Source of the DNA: Rhodoferax fermentans
GTDB lineage: Bacteria > Pseudomonadota > Gammaproteobacteria > Burkholderiales > Burkholderiaceae_C
Assembly: GCF_002017865.1 (NCBI RefSeq)
Contig: NZ_MTJN01000002.1
Span: 3,658,001-3,722,000, forward strand
Direction: 5' to 3'
DNA length: 64,000 bases
Position numbers and translations under genes: made by a program. The notes beneath the pieces were generated by a model. It searched no databases. It saw only the letters and a list, made by a program, of their open reading frames with translations, and was not told the origin of the DNA. Below, piece by piece: positions 18,041-28,643 of this stretch. Each line of letters opens with the position of its first letter. Within the stretch, counting starts at the first letter, position 1.

Positions 18041-18526
18041 ATGGCGATTGTTGTCAATAAACCCATCCCCGAATTCGAGTCCAATGCCACAGGCGGTATC
18101 CGGGTCACCAACACGTCCCACCTCGGCCACATCGTCGTTTTGTACTTTTACCCCAAAGACAACACCCCTGGATGTACCACCGAGGCCATGCAGTTTCGCG
18201 ACAAATACAAAGACTTTGTCAAAGCAGGGGCCACGGTGTTTGGTGTCTCGCGCGACAACATGAAGTCACACGACGATTTCAAGCAGAAGCTCGAGCTGCC
18301 GTTTGAGCTGATCGCCGACACCGAAGAAAAGATGTGCCACATGTTTGGTGTGGTCAAAAACAAGATCATGTACGGCAAGAAGGTCAAGGGCATCGAACGC
18401 AGCACCTTCCTGATCGGTGCCGACGGCACCCTCAAGGAAGAATGGCGTGGCCTGAAAGTACCCGGCCATGTGGACGAGGTGCTGGAAGCGGTCAAGAACC
18501 TCAAAAAGACCGCCATCGCGGCCTGA
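18041..18526 (+). CDS. bcp: Peroxiredoxin, Bcp/PrxQ family
   Basis: This 161-residue cytoplasmic thiol peroxidase reduces hydrogen peroxide and organic peroxides. The peroxidatic cysteine is C45 in NTPGCTTEAMQFRD. In E. coli Bcp the resolving cysteine is five residues later (position 50); here position 50 is methionine, so this is a variant without that resolving cysteine. Another cysteine, C105 in EEKMCHMFGV, is present. It lies between the Mth938-like gene and phoH, with a terminator after it at 18648. Confidence 0.92.
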   Translation: MAIVVNKPIPEFESNATGGIRVTNTSHLGHIVVLYFYPKDNTPGCTTEAMQFRDKYKDFVKAGATVFGVSRDNMKSHDDFKQKLELPFELIADTEEKMCHMFGVVKNKIMYGKKVKGIERSTFLIGADGTLKEEWRGLKVPGHVDEVLEAVKNLKKTAIAA

Positions 18527-18647
18527 TACCACCGGTTTTGCCAAACCCTGGAGACAGGACCTGCCAAAACATCCCGTCCGGCGTCGTTGTCAGACAGCTC
18601 GTGCATAATGATTTGCATGTTGTTGACAGTCACGCCAACTCGCTTTG

Positions 18648-18686
18648 AAACAGCCGCCCTGGTGACATGGCGGCTGTTTTGCTTTT
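18648..18686 (+). terminator. Rho-independent terminator before phoH
   Basis: The arms AAACAGCCGCC (18648-18658) and GGCGGCTGTTT (18669-18679) pair perfectly around a ten-base loop. They are followed by TGCTTTT. It probably ends the peroxiredoxin transcript. Confidence 0.8.
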
Positions 18687-18718
18687 AGCTCCCATACCTC
18701 ATCACTTCGAGAGTTTTC

Positions 18719-20407
18719 ATGCCCTTGCCCTCTGCTCCTACCAAACGCGCCGCCTTGCTGTCACAACAAGAGTATGAAACACCCGCCAAGACGCGCCCGA
18801 AGCAAAAAGCCACGGTCAGCGCAGAAGTGCCAGAACCGGTCAAGGCGGCCGAAGTCCTGAGCAGCAAACCGACCACCGCCACACCAAGCAGCCGCAGCCG
18901 GACCAGCAAAGCAGCGCAGCCGATCCAGGCAGAACGCCCCATGGCCACACCCGAAGTTGTGCGCCCTGCCGCTCCCAAACCGGCGGAACGTCCTCGCGCC
19001 AAATCCAAGCGTTTTGAGGGACCCACCCGCCTGTTTGTGCTCGACACCAATGTGTTGTTGCACGATCCAAGCTGCCTGTTCCGTTTTGAAGAGCACGACA
19101 TCTTTTTGCCGATGATCGTGCTTGAAGAGTTGGACGCCCACAAAAAGGGCATGACCGAGGTGGCGCGCAACGGCCGCCAGACCAGCCGTTCGCTGGATGC
19201 ACTGGCCGAACACCAGGGTGGCGACATCACCAGCGGCCTGCCGCTGGACGCCACCGGCCACACCGAAGCGCGTGGCCGCCTGTTCTTCCAGACCCAGCTG
19301 CTCAACTACGACCTGCCGCTGAGCCTGCCCCAGGGCAAGGCCGACAACCAGATTCTGGGTGTGGTGGAAGCGCTGCGCAAACAACACGCACCGCGTGAGG
19401 TTGTGCTGGTGTCCAAGGACATCAACATGCGCGTCAAAGCCCGTGCGCTGGGCCTGTCCACCGACGACTACCAGAACGACAAAACCCTGGAGGACGGCGA
19501 CCTGCTGTACTCGGGCGCTTATGCCCTGCCCTCTGACTTCTGGACCACCCACGGCAAATCGGTGGAGAGCTGGCAACAGGGTGCCCACACCTTCTACCGG
19601 ATCAGTGGCCCAGTGGTGCCGCAGCTGCTGGTCAACCAGTTTGTCTACTTTGAATCACCCGGTGAACCCAGCCTGTACGCCAAGGTGACCGAGATTCGGG
19701 GCAAAGTGGCGGTGTTCAAAACCCTGCGCGATTTCACCCACCTGAAAAATGCGGTCTGGGGCATCACCACCCGCAACCGCGAGCAGAACTTCGCGATGAA
19801 CCTGCTGATGGACCCCGAAGTCGACTTTGTCACACTGACCGGTACCGCCGGCACCGGCAAAACGCTGATGGCGCTGGCCTCGGGTCTGACCCAGGTGCTC
19901 GATGAGCGGCGCTACACCGAGATCATCGTGACGCGTGCCACCGTCAGCGTCGGCGAAGACATCGGCTTCCTGCCCGGCACCGAAGAGGAAAAAATGGGCC
20001 CGTGGATGGGGGCGCTCGACGACAACCTGGAAGTGTTGGGCAAAACCGACACCGCCGCCGGTGAATGGGGCCGCGCCGCCACCAACGAGCTGATCCGCAG
20101 CCGCATCAAGGTCAAGAGCATGAACTTCATGCGCGGGCGCACCTTCCTGAACAAATACGTGATCATCGACGAGGCGCAGAATCTGACGCCCAAACAGATG
20201 AAGACCTTGATCACCCGTGCTGGCCCAGGCACCAAGATCATTTGTATGGGCAACATCGCTCAGATCGACACCCCGTACCTGACCGAAGGCTCCTCAGGTC
20301 TGACCTATGCGGTGGACAAGTTCAAAGGCTGGGCACATGGCGGCCACATCACTTTGGCCCGTGGTGAACGCTCGCGGCTGGCCGACTTTGCCAGCGAAGT
20401 GCTTTGA
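18719..20407 (+). CDS. PIN-PhoH family ATPase/ribonuclease
   Basis: This 562-residue protein combines a PIN ribonuclease domain (about 103-240, LFVLDTNVLLHDP with D109) and a PhoH ATPase domain (about 340-560). Walker A is GTAGTGKT near 375-382, with YVIIDEAQNLTPKQMK as Walker B. The fusion is of the PhoH2/YlaK type, in which the ATPase acts with the PIN RNase as an RNA helicase/nuclease. The first 100 residues are low-complexity, Pro/Ala/Lys-rich and probably disordered. The start at 18719 is the first ATG after the terminator, and a repeat copy follows the stop. Confidence 0.9.
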   Translation: MPLPSAPTKRAALLSQQEYETPAKTRPKQKATVSAEVPEPVKAAEVLSSKPTTATPSSRSRTSKAAQPIQAERPMATPEVVRPAAPKPAERPRAKSKRFEGPTRLFVLDTNVLLHDPSCLFRFEEHDIFLPMIVLEELDAHKKGMTEVARNGRQTSRSLDALAEHQGGDITSGLPLDATGHTEARGRLFFQTQLLNYDLPLSLPQGKADNQILGVVEALRKQHAPREVVLVSKDINMRVKARALGLSTDDYQNDKTLEDGDLLYSGAYALPSDFWTTHGKSVESWQQGAHTFYRISGPVVPQLLVNQFVYFESPGEPSLYAKVTEIRGKVAVFKTLRDFTHLKNAVWGITTRNREQNFAMNLLMDPEVDFVTLTGTAGTGKTLMALASGLTQVLDERRYTEIIVTRATVSVGEDIGFLPGTEEEKMGPWMGALDDNLEVLGKTDTAAGEWGRAATNELIRSRIKVKSMNFMRGRTFLNKYVIIDEAQNLTPKQMKTLITRAGPGTKIICMGNIAQIDTPYLTEGSSGLTYAVDKFKGWAHGGHITLARGERSRLADFASEVL

Positions 20408-20410
20408 TTT

Positions 20411-20456
20411 AAATAGCTACTAGCCCTTGCAACATAAGGGCTAGAGGCTATTTTCA
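20411..20456. repeat. Dispersed palindromic repeat, copy C (phoH/dnaB)
   Basis: AATAGCTACTAGCCCTTG is followed by CAACATAAGGGCTAGAGG and CTATTTTC. The hairpin arms AGCCCTT and AAGGGCT are intact. It lies between the convergent phoH and dnaB genes, where it could help termination. Confidence 0.85.
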
Positions 20457-20474
20457 TCTATCAATCTGATGATG

Positions 20475-20496
20475 AACGGGCCTGCTTGGGCCCGTT
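20475..20496. terminator. Hairpin between convergent phoH and dnaB
   Basis: AACGGGCC (20475-20482) pairs with GGCCCGTT (20489-20496) around a six-base loop. The T tract is short, but its position between convergent stops fits a shared terminator. Confidence 0.6.
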
Positions 20497-20505
20497 TCGG
20501 CTGGC

Positions 20506-21915
20506 CTAGAAGTCGCCAGTGCCGCCGCTGGCCAAGGACTCAAACTTGGTGATCCGGTTCAGGAAAGCCAGTTTGACGGTGCCGGTCGGGCCGTTACGCT
20601 GTTTGGCAATGATCACCTCAGCCACGCCCGGCTCCTTGCAGGCATCCTTGGTGTAGTACTCGTCGCGATAGATGAACATGATGATGTCGGCATCCTGTTC
20701 AATAGCCCCGGATTCGCGCAAGTCACTCATCATCGGGCGTTTGTCGGGGCGTTGCTCCACACTTCGGTTGAGCTGCGACAGGGCAATCAAAGGACATTTG
20801 AGCTCCTTGGCCAACATCTTTAAACCCCGCGAGATTTCACCCAGCTCGGTGGCCCGGTTTTCGCCGTCGCTGCCGTTGGAGCCGCTCATCAGCTGCAAGT
20901 AGTCGACCACGATCAGGCCGAGCTGGCCACACTGGCGCGCCAGTCGACGCGCGTTGGCGCGCAACTCGCTCGATGTCAGGCCAGCGGTTTCATCGATGTG
21001 CAGAGAAATGGTGCGCAGCTTCTCAATGGCTTCGGTCAGGCGCGGCCATTCCTCATCGCTGAGTTTGCCGGTACGCAGGTGGCCCTGGTCGATGCGGCCG
21101 ATGGAGCCCACAATACGCACCGCCAGCTGGGCCGCACCCATTTCCATCGAGAAAACCGCCACCGGCAGGCCTTCGTTCATCGCCACATGCTCGGCAATGT
21201 TGATGGCAAACGCCGTCTTCCCCATCGACGGACGCGCCGCCAACACCACCAGGTCACCCGCCTGCAAACCCGCAGTCATGCGATCTAGGTCGTAAAAACC
21301 CGTTGGCACACCGGTGACGTCGTTCGGGTTGTCGGCCATTTCCTGCACGCGATCGAGCAAATCGACCACCAGCGTGTCCATGCTCTGAAAACCCTGCTTG
21401 GTGCGCGAGCCCTCCTCGCCAATGTTGAAAATCTTCTGCTCGGCCTCATCCAGGATGGAGGCCACCGGCCGCCCCTTGGGGTTGAAGGCGTTGGCAGAGA
21501 TTTCCTCGCTGGTGGACACCAGCTTGCGCAGAATCGAGCGGTCACGCACGATCTCGGCGTAACGGCGGATGTTGCCGGCGCTGGGCACGTACTGCGCCAG
21601 CGCGTTCAGGTAGGTCAGGCCACCCACCTCCTCGGCCTTGCCCGCACTCTGCAACTGCTCGTACACGGTGATCACGTCAGCCGGTTTCGAAGCATTGATC
21701 AGCACCGCCATGGCCGCAAACACCGCACGGTGTTCATAGCGGTAGAAATCTTGCTCGGTGAGCACATCACTCACCCGGTCCCAAGCAGCGTTATCCAGCA
21801 ACAGCCCACCCAACACGCTGGACTCTGCCTCGATGGAGTGTGGCGGGATACGCAGCTGCGCCACCTGACGGTCAGGCGTCAGGTCATCGTGAAAAGCAGA
21901 AACAACAGCAGACAT
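20506..21915 (-). CDS. dnaB: Replicative DNA helicase DnaB
   Basis: This 469-residue hexameric 5'-3' helicase unwinds DNA at the replication fork. The N-terminal domain (QLRIPPHSIEAESSVLGGLLLDN) precedes a RecA-like domain with Walker A ARPSMGKTAFA near residue 225 and LIVVDYLQLM. A DnaB-type C-terminus includes RDEYYTKDACKEPGVAEVI. The ATG at 21915 has AAAGGAA upstream; an extension of the frame to 22044 is rejected. It lies behind the rpsF-rplI operon, but a terminator between them suggests its own promoter. Confidence 0.96.
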   Translation of the reverse strand: MSAVVSAFHDDLTPDRQVAQLRIPPHSIEAESSVLGGLLLDNAAWDRVSDVLTEQDFYRYEHRAVFAAMAVLINASKPADVITVYEQLQSAGKAEEVGGLTYLNALAQYVPSAGNIRRYAEIVRDRSILRKLVSTSEEISANAFNPKGRPVASILDEAEQKIFNIGEEGSRTKQGFQSMDTLVVDLLDRVQEMADNPNDVTGVPTGFYDLDRMTAGLQAGDLVVLAARPSMGKTAFAINIAEHVAMNEGLPVAVFSMEMGAAQLAVRIVGSIGRIDQGHLRTGKLSDEEWPRLTEAIEKLRTISLHIDETAGLTSSELRANARRLARQCGQLGLIVVDYLQLMSGSNGSDGENRATELGEISRGLKMLAKELKCPLIALSQLNRSVEQRPDKRPMMSDLRESGAIEQDADIIMFIYRDEYYTKDACKEPGVAEVIIAKQRNGPTGTVKLAFLNRITKFESLASGGTGDF

Positions 21916-22044
21916 GGGTGATTCCTTTGGAGCTTGGATGCTAAGGTGTACCGACTCAGGTGTCGAGTGAGAAGCTGGGGACGATGTCTGTACAAACTGT
22001 GCACAAGCTGTGCAAATGCGGGGACGTGGCCAGCACCAATACAA

Positions 22045-22074
22045 AAGCCGCCAAGGCTTGCGCCCGGGCGGCTT
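22045..22074 (-). terminator. Terminator after rplI
   Basis: On the minus strand AAGCCGCC (22074-22067) pairs with GGCGGCTT (22052-22045), and TTTG follows. It would end the rpsF-priB-rpsR-rplI transcript before dnaB. Confidence 0.65.
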
Positions 22075-22094
22075 GTGAAAGCAGCGTCTGCGGC

Positions 22095-22547
22095 TTAGGC
22101 GGTTTCGCCGTACACCGACACCGTGATGTCAACCACCACGTCGGTGTGCAAGGCCACACCCACGGTGTTGTCGCCAACCACTTTGATGTGACCCAGCGGC
22201 ATACGGATCTGAGCCTTGGTCACGGCAAAACCGGACTTGGTCAGCTCTTCAGCGATGTCAGCATTGGTCACCGAACCGAACAAACGGCCATCCACACCGG
22301 CCTTTTGGGTCAGCTTGCAGGTGGTGCCTGCCAGCTTTTCACCCAAAGCTTGTGCCTCAGCCAGCTTGGCAGCTGCAGCTTTTTCAAGCTCAGCGCGGCG
22401 GACTTCAAATTCTTTCTTGGCGGTTTCGGTGGCGCGACGGGCGCGGCCAGACGGAATCAGAAAGTTGCGGGCGTAACCGTCTTTGACTTTAACGATTTCA
22501 CCGAGATTGCCAAGGTTCACCACCTTGTCGAGCAGAATGATTTGCAT
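22095..22547 (-). CDS. rplI: 50S ribosomal protein L9
   Basis: This 150-residue L9 binds 23S rRNA with its N-terminal domain and projects a second domain by a long helix. It starts [19 protein letters not shown] followed by [16 protein letters not shown], the L9 signature. A charged connecting helix ([21 protein letters not shown]) and a C-terminal domain follow. It lies 12 bases after rpsR and is the last gene of the operon. Confidence 0.97.
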   Translation of the reverse strand: MQIILLDKVVNLGNLGEIVKVKDGYARNFLIPSGRARRATETAKKEFEVRRAELEKAAAAKLAEAQALGEKLAGTTCKLTQKAGVDGRLFGSVTNADIAEELTKSGFAVTKAQIRMPLGHIKVVGDNTVGVALHTDVVVDITVSVYGETA

Positions 22548-22559
22548 GGTAGGTAGTCC

Positions 22560-22844
22560 TTAGATCTTGTGCTGATCGCTGTAAGGCAACATGGCCAGAA
22601 AGCGGGCGCGCTTGATGGCGGTGTTGAGCTGGCGCTGGAAAATGGCACGGGTGCCGGTCAGGCGTGCGGGGATGATCTTGCCGTTTTCAGCAATGAAATC
22701 ACGCAGTGTGTCGATGTCTTTGTAGTCGATCTCTTCAACACCGGTCACGGTGAAGCGGCAAAAGCGCTTGCGCTTGAACAGCAGGTTTTGCGCGGGGCGC
22801 TTTGGGCGCTTGTCTTTGTTGTTGAAACGTTTTGGTCCGGCCAT
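22560..22844 (-). CDS. rpsR: 30S ribosomal protein S18
   Basis: This 94-residue S18 sits on the 30S platform with S6. The conserved core runs from [19 protein letters not shown] through [18 protein letters not shown] to [17 protein letters not shown]. It follows priB in the rpsF operon, and GGAGT lies just before the start. Confidence 0.97.
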   Translation of the reverse strand: MAGPKRFNNKDKRPKRPAQNLLFKRKRFCRFTVTGVEEIDYKDIDTLRDFIAENGKIIPARLTGTRAIFQRQLNTAIKRARFLAMLPYSDQHKI

Positions 22845-22873
22845 GATGGACTCCTTAAATATTTTGAAATGCG

Positions 22874-23170
22874 TTACTCTTGAGCAAATTCTTGGATGTG
22901 GAACACAACGTGTTTTGCACCACGCGGCGTCGCCACAAAACCCTTGAAATTCCAGCTGCTACCGATGTCTTGTCGGGCCAGTTGTTCTGCAACTGCACCA
23001 AAAGCCACCGACTTCATGACTGCCTTGACTTGCCTTAACTGACCCGCCTCAACCATCTCTGATGCATGCTCAAGACGACAGTTGATGGCAGGAATTCCGG
23101 ACGGCGTGTACCTCAAAACCTCGATTTCAAGAACGCTGGCTGTCAGGTGAAGGTGGTTGGCAAGGCTCAC
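22874..23170 (-). CDS. priB: Primosomal replication protein N (PriB)
   Basis: This 98-residue OB-fold protein binds single-stranded DNA in replication restart and contacts PriA. It has the PriB pattern [19 protein letters not shown], then [11 protein letters not shown] and [10 protein letters not shown]. The start is a GTG at 23170 with a weak Shine-Dalgarno, 22 bases after rpsF. Placement between rpsF and rpsR is the classical order. Confidence 0.92.
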   Translation of the reverse strand: MSLANHLHLTASVLEIEVLRYTPSGIPAINCRLEHASEMVEAGQLRQVKAVMKSVAFGAVAEQLARQDIGSSWNFKGFVATPRGAKHVVFHIQEFAQE

Positions 23171-23192
23171 TGCAAGCTGGTTAACAAAGGCC

Positions 23193-23558
23193 TCAAGCCT
23201 GGTATTCGGCTTGCTGTGTCTTGCGGGCGTCTTCGCGCTCGACCGTCTTCATCATGGAAGAGGGGCCGGTTTCGGCCTTTTTCTTCAACACGGTCAGGTG
23301 ACGCAACACGGCGTCATTGAACTTGAACGCATGCTCGAGTTCAGCCATGACAGCCTGGTCGGCTTCGATGTTGACACACAGGTAGTGCGCCTTGGCCAGC
23401 TTGTTGATCATGTAGACCAACTGGCGACGACCCCAGTCTTCGACACGGTGCACTTTGCCACCACCAGCGGTGATCATGCCCTTGTAGCGTTCCAGCATGG
23501 CGGGAACTTGTTCGCTCTGATCCGGGTGGATCATGAGGATGATTTCATAATGACGCAT
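23193..23558 (-). CDS. rpsF: 30S ribosomal protein S6
   Basis: This 121-residue S6 forms a heterodimer with S18 on the 30S platform. It starts [19 protein letters not shown] and contains [23 protein letters not shown], the family core. AAGGAG lies seven bases before the ATG. It is the first gene of rpsF-priB-rpsR-rplI. Confidence 0.97.
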   Translation of the reverse strand: MRHYEIILMIHPDQSEQVPAMLERYKGMITAGGGKVHRVEDWGRRQLVYMINKLAKAHYLCVNIEADQAVMAELEHAFKFNDAVLRHLTVLKKKAETGPSSMMKTVEREDARKTQQAEYQA

Positions 23559-23597
23559 TGAGACTCCTTGTGGAAGTACCTCGAATGAGGCGAAAAG

Positions 23598-23646
23598 CCA
23601 CCCCCAGCGTCTGATTGGGGTGTGGCAAGGTAAGCCAAAGATTATA
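23598..23646 (-). promoter_or_regulatory. rpsF operon -10 box and leader hairpin
   Basis: On the minus strand a perfect -10 TATAAT (23646-23641) is present, though no good -35 was found. Downstream, a hairpin is formed by CCACACCCCA and TGGGGGTGG (23625-23598), about 40 bases before the rpsF start. S6:S18 is known to bind rpsF leaders in other bacteria, so the hairpin may be an autoregulatory site; this is inference. Confidence 0.4.
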
Positions 23647-23674
23647 GCTTTTTGTTTGGGCTTGGCTGCCTGGC

Positions 23675-25978
23675 TTAGTGAGCCGATTTCACGGAGCGTG
23701 TCAACACACTCACCAGCAGCGTCATAACCACCCCCGCAGTGATCCCAAACACACCGGCAGAAATGGGCTCGATGCCAAACCAGAGGCCCGACCCCTGCCA
23801 GCCCCAGTAGGCACGTACCCCCGGCGCATTGATGAGCATGTAATACACCGTCACCCCCAAGCCGCTGAGCATGCCGCTGACAGCCGCCCAGCGGGTGACA
23901 CCAGTCCAGAAGATACCCAGAATCATCACCGGCACAAAAGCAGCACCCGCCAGCGAGAACGATGCCGACACCAGGATCAAGATGTCTGCAGGTTTTTGGG
24001 CCGCCACATAGGCCGCCAACAAAGCCATCAGCAACAGCGAAAACTTGGACAACATGACCCGACTGACCGCCCCCGAAGTCTCACTGTTGCCACGGTAAAA
24101 CAAGTCATGGGCCAGCGCGTTGCCAATGGTGAGCAACAAACCGTCTGCGGTAGAAAGTGCGGCGGCCAGGCCACCCGCCGCAACCAGACCCGAGATGACA
24201 TACGGCAAACCACCGATTTCGGGGGTGGCCAACATCACGATGTCTGGCCCCAGCCTGAGTTCGGCAAACTGCAGAATCTGATCACCGTTGATGTCACTGA
24301 CGGATATCAGCGACGGGTCCAGTCTGGCCCACTGGGAAATCCAGGACGGCAAATCATCAAAGCGTTGCCCGACCAGATGGCCCATGATCTCAAACTTGAC
24401 CAACACCGCCAAGGCTGGCGCAGCCAAGTACAAGAGTGCAATAAACACCAAGGACCAGGTGGCCGAATTTCTGGTTTCAACCACCGACTGGGTGGTGTAG
24501 AACCGTGTCAGCAGATGCGGAAGGCCGGCGGTGCCGACCATCAGACAAAACATCAGCGCCAAAAAATTCAGCCGAGAGCTGTGAAACCGCTCTTGTTCAT
24601 CGGGTGTGCCATGGGGATCACCGGCAAACGGATGCGTCTGCTCTGACATGCCTGCCAAGGGCTTGGCGCGCTCCAGGTTGTCGTACATGGCCCGGGTCCA
24701 TTTGTCGCGAGCGCTGGTTTCATCACGCGGCAGTGCGGCCAGCGCCCGCCTGGCGGCCACGATCTGGGCCTCGTCTGCATGTGCCAGAGTCAGGCTTTGA
24801 ATCTTGTCTCGATGCCACTTCTTTTCAGCTTCCAGTGACTGCGGCAGGTTATTGAGCTTGAGGGCAAAGTCTCTTGCTCGTCGTGCGTATTCATTGACCA
24901 CCTCCTGCTCGGCCGGGGACGCCATCAAACGTTGCTCCAACTCGGCAATTTTGGGCAGTTGCTGACCATAAACAACCGGCGCCATAGGGTTGCCAAGCTG
25001 TTTGTAAGCCAGCCAGGAGACCGGGATCAAAAAAGCCAGGATCAGCACCACATACTGGGTCACCTGGGTCCAGGTCACCGCACGCATGCCTCCCAGGAAC
25101 GAGCAGACCAACACACCCCCTAAACCCAGCAAAATGCCGATCTCGAACTGCACCCCGGTCAAGCGCGAGGTGATCAAGCCCACCCCATAAATTTGCGCCA
25201 CCACGTAGGTAAACGAGCACAACACAGCAGACCAGGCCGCAATGATGCGGGGCCAGCGCCCACCAAACCGGCGGCCAAAAAAATCGGGCACCGTGTAGAG
25301 GTTCATCTTGCGCAAATGAGGTGCCACCAATAACGCGACCAGGCAAAACCCGCCGGTCCAGCCCAGCACATACACCAAGCCACCAGGCTGAGAACCGGAG
25401 CCGGAAAAACCTTGCAAATACAAACCACCCGCCATGCTGATGAAGGAAGCCGCACTCATCCAGTCTGCGGCAACTGCCATGCCGTTGTACATGGCCGGGA
25501 TGCGACGCCCAGCCACGTAGTACTCAGAAGCCCTGGAGGTGCGGTCGTAGATGCCGATCAGGGCATACAAAAAAACCGTGGCAAACAAAAAAATGGCGCC
25601 AACCCAGATCCGTTTGAGTCCGATGCGCTCAGCCAGTCCGAGGGCCAACACAAAAAACAGGAACATGAGCACATAAAACAAAAACCGCTTGTGGATGCGC
25701 CGGGTGTACTTGCCGAAGTCCGGGTCAACAAACACTTGAGCGCCATCTGCACGGTTGGCCAGACGCGCATAAACGGCCACGATCAGGATAAAAATCAACA
25801 AACTGCCCTGCGCGGCAAACCAATACGAAATCGGCCAGCCAACCAGCGCGTATTGAAGATCGTGGGCAAAAAAGACGATGCCAAATGAACCCAGAAACCA
25901 AACTAGCAAAAGCCAAGCCTGCAAGCGTGTGAAGCTGGCTATGGGTTGGCTTTCAGGCAGGGGCAGCTCTGGTCTCAT
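23675..25978 (-). CDS. Sodium/solute symporter with fused DUF4212 small subunit
   Basis: This 767-residue inner-membrane protein joins two parts usually encoded separately. Residues 15-95 ([20 protein letters not shown], then [19 protein letters not shown]) match the DUF4212 symporter small subunit. The rest is a VC_2705-type sodium:solute symporter related to acetate permease ActP, with [20 protein letters not shown] and [19 protein letters not shown] hydrophilic segment of about 120 residues (about 345-470), rich in charged helix, interrupts the membrane core. The substrate is probably a small carboxylate. The neighbouring ppsA would suit growth on acetate or lactate. Confidence 0.85.
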   Translation of the reverse strand: MRPELPLPESQPIASFTRLQAWLLLVWFLGSFGIVFFAHDLQYALVGWPISYWFAAQGSLLIFILIVAVYARLANRADGAQVFVDPDFGKYTRRIHKRFLFYVLMFLFFVLALGLAERIGLKRIWVGAIFLFATVFLYALIGIYDRTSRASEYYVAGRRIPAMYNGMAVAADWMSAASFISMAGGLYLQGFSGSGSQPGGLVYVLGWTGGFCLVALLVAPHLRKMNLYTVPDFFGRRFGGRWPRIIAAWSAVLCSFTYVVAQIYGVGLITSRLTGVQFEIGILLGLGGVLVCSFLGGMRAVTWTQVTQYVVLILAFLIPVSWLAYKQLGNPMAPVVYGQQLPKIAELEQRLMASPAEQEVVNEYARRARDFALKLNNLPQSLEAEKKWHRDKIQSLTLAHADEAQIVAARRALAALPRDETSARDKWTRAMYDNLERAKPLAGMSEQTHPFAGDPHGTPDEQERFHSSRLNFLALMFCLMVGTAGLPHLLTRFYTTQSVVETRNSATWSLVFIALLYLAAPALAVLVKFEIMGHLVGQRFDDLPSWISQWARLDPSLISVSDINGDQILQFAELRLGPDIVMLATPEIGGLPYVISGLVAAGGLAAALSTADGLLLTIGNALAHDLFYRGNSETSGAVSRVMLSKFSLLLMALLAAYVAAQKPADILILVSASFSLAGAAFVPVMILGIFWTGVTRWAAVSGMLSGLGVTVYYMLINAPGVRAYWGWQGSGLWFGIEPISAGVFGITAGVVMTLLVSVLTRSVKSAH

Positions 25979-26026
25979 CTGCTGGAGATGATGGCACCCG
26001 GTGGTGCCAAGTTCTCTAGGTGTTTG

Positions 26027-28420
26027 CTATTGACTGGCCAGGCTTTGCCAGGTGGCAACCACGGTGTCCGGGTTCAGCGAAATCGAGGAAATACCTTGCT
26101 GCATCAACCACACGGCAAAGTCAGGGTGATCGCTGGGGCCCTGGCCACAGATCCCGATGTACTTGCCCTGGGCGCGGCAAGCAGCAATCGCCTGACTGAT
26201 CAAGGCCGTGACCGCCGGATCACGTTCATCAAAATCCTTGGCCAACAACTCCAGGCCGGAATCTCGGTCCAGACCCAAGGTCAACTGGGTTAGATCATTG
26301 GAACCGATCGAGAAGCCATCAAAGTACTGCAAAAACTCATTGGCCAGGATGGCATTGCTGGGAATCTCACACATCATGATCAGCTTGAGATCCAACTCGC
26401 CACGTTTGAGCCCATGCTCGGCCAGCAACTCAGTCACCTTCTTGGCTTGGCCCAGGGTTCGGACAAACGGCACCATCACCTGCACGTTGACCAGCCCCAT
26501 GGTTTCGCGCACACGTTTGAGTGCCTCACACTCCATCGCGAAGGCCTCACCGAAGTCAGCACTGACATAACGCGCGGCACCACGGAAACCCAGCATCGGG
26601 TTTTCTTCTTCGGGTTCGTAGCGGCTGCCACCAATCAGCTTGCGGTACTCGTTGCTCTTGAAATCAGAGAGCCGCACGATGACCGGCTTGGGCCAGAAGG
26701 CTGCAGCAATGGTGGCCACACCTTCTGCCACCCGATCCACGTAAAAGGCCCGCGGCGAAGCATGGCCACGCGCAACAGACTCCACCGCCTTTTTGAGATC
26801 GGCGTCGATATTGGGATAGTCCAGAATGGCTTTCGGGTGCACACCAATGTTGTTATTGATGATGAACTCGAGTCGTGCCAGACCCACACCGGCATTGGGC
26901 AACTGGCAAAAATCAAATGCAAGCTGTGGATTGCCCACATTCATCATGATCTTGACAGGGATCTCGGGCATCGCGCCACGCTGAACTTCTGTGACCTCGG
27001 TTTCCAACAGGCCGTCATAGATGAACCCGGTGTCCCCCTCGGCGCAACTCACGGTAACCAACATGCCGTCCTTGAGCACCTGGTCGGCATGGCCACAGCC
27101 CACCACCGCGGGAATCCCCAACTCACGCGCGATGATGGCGGCATGGCAGGTGCGCCCGCCGCGGTTGGTCACAATCGCCGAGGCGCGTTTCATCACCGGT
27201 TCCCAGTTGGGGTCGGTCATGTCAGTCACCAGCACATCACCGGGCTGCACACGGTCCATTTCGCTGATGTTGTAGACCACCTTGACCGGGCCAGTGCCGA
27301 TTTTTTGGCCAATCGCACGCCCCTCGGCCAACACAGCGCCTTTGCCTTTGAGCTTGTAGCGGTGCTCCACCTTACCCAGCGCCTGGCTTTTGACGGTTTC
27401 CGGACGCGCTTGCAAGATGTACAGCTCACCATCAAGCCCATCCTTGCCCCACTCAATGTCCATCGGCCGGCCATAGTGGGCCTCAATGACCAAGGCGTAG
27501 CTGGCCAACTTCTGGACCTCGGCATCGGTGAGTGAGTAGCGGTTGCGCAGCTCGGTCGGGACATCCGTGGTTTTCACCAGTTTGCCCGTGGCGGCTTTTT
27601 CTTCGGGTGTTGAAAACTGCATCTGGATCAGTTTGGAACCCAGATTGCGCCGAATCAGCGCGAGCTTTCCCGCCTTGAGCATCGGTTTGTGGACATAAAA
27701 CTCGTCGGGGTTCACCGCACCCTGCACCACCGTCTCACCCAGACCATAACTTGAGGTGATGAACACCACATCTTCAAACCCGGACTCGGTGTCCAGGGTA
27801 AACATCACACCGGCAGCCCCCAAGTCAGAACGCACCATACGCTGAACACCCGCACTGAGCGCCACATGTTCATGGGCAAAACCTTTGTGAACCCGGTAAC
27901 TGATGGCACGGTCGTTGTACAGCGAGGCGAACACCTCGCGCATCTTGTGCAGTACCTCGTCAATGCCGGTGACATTGAGGAATGTTTCCTGCTGGCCTGC
28001 AAAAGAGGCATCGGGCAAATCTTCGGCAGTGGCCGACGAGCGCACCGCAAACGATGCAGAGGGGTTGTCACCACATAACGCCGAAAAAGCCGCACGGATA
28101 TCACGCTCGAAATCTGCCGGGAAAGGCTGGTTTTCCACCATGGCACGAATTTCAGCTCCAGCCACGGCCAAGGCATTGACATCATCGGTATCCAAGCCCG
28201 CCAAACGGTCATTGATTTTTTGGCTCAGATTGCCATGGGCCAGGAACTCCCGGAAGGCATGTGCCGTGGTGGCAAAGCCGGTGGGTACTTTGACACCTGT
28301 GGGCAAATTGGAAATCATCTCCCCTAAGCTGGCATTTTTGCCGCCGACCGAATCCACGTCGGTCATTCTCAAGTTCTCAAAGGGGACGACCAGATCGGTC
28401 GGTGCAAAAAGCGCGGTCAT
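26027..28420 (-). CDS. ppsA: Phosphoenolpyruvate synthase
   Basis: This 797-residue enzyme makes phosphoenolpyruvate from pyruvate and ATP, the entry to gluconeogenesis from three-carbon acids. The N-terminal ATP-binding domain starts [15 protein letters not shown]. The phosphohistidine domain contains [19 protein letters not shown] (near residue 420). The C-terminal PEP-binding domain ends with [18 protein letters not shown]. It is divergent from its regulator ppsR across about 220 bases, so the pair probably shares a control region. Confidence 0.97.
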   Translation of the reverse strand: MTALFAPTDLVVPFENLRMTDVDSVGGKNASLGEMISNLPTGVKVPTGFATTAHAFREFLAHGNLSQKINDRLAGLDTDDVNALAVAGAEIRAMVENQPFPADFERDIRAAFSALCGDNPSASFAVRSSATAEDLPDASFAGQQETFLNVTGIDEVLHKMREVFASLYNDRAISYRVHKGFAHEHVALSAGVQRMVRSDLGAAGVMFTLDTESGFEDVVFITSSYGLGETVVQGAVNPDEFYVHKPMLKAGKLALIRRNLGSKLIQMQFSTPEEKAATGKLVKTTDVPTELRNRYSLTDAEVQKLASYALVIEAHYGRPMDIEWGKDGLDGELYILQARPETVKSQALGKVEHRYKLKGKGAVLAEGRAIGQKIGTGPVKVVYNISEMDRVQPGDVLVTDMTDPNWEPVMKRASAIVTNRGGRTCHAAIIARELGIPAVVGCGHADQVLKDGMLVTVSCAEGDTGFIYDGLLETEVTEVQRGAMPEIPVKIMMNVGNPQLAFDFCQLPNAGVGLARLEFIINNNIGVHPKAILDYPNIDADLKKAVESVARGHASPRAFYVDRVAEGVATIAAAFWPKPVIVRLSDFKSNEYRKLIGGSRYEPEEENPMLGFRGAARYVSADFGEAFAMECEALKRVRETMGLVNVQVMVPFVRTLGQAKKVTELLAEHGLKRGELDLKLIMMCEIPSNAILANEFLQYFDGFSIGSNDLTQLTLGLDRDSGLELLAKDFDERDPAVTALISQAIAACRAQGKYIGICGQGPSDHPDFAVWLMQQGISSISLNPDTVVATWQSLASQ

Positions 28421-28643
28421 GATAAAACTCCAGAAGTTAAAAAACTGGTCATGACCGCCGTGTTTTGCGCAACAGTGGTCAACGCGCAGCCCATTTCCGT
28501 CTGTTGTGGTGTTCTCGGTGGGACGCTGCGCGGCAAATCGATCCGATAATAAGAATTGTAGGCTTGCGCGACGCCGAGTCAGCCCGCTGAAGAGACTGAA
28601 ATTGACAGATTGCGCAAGTCACCCAACCTGAGCCAGCCTGCAC

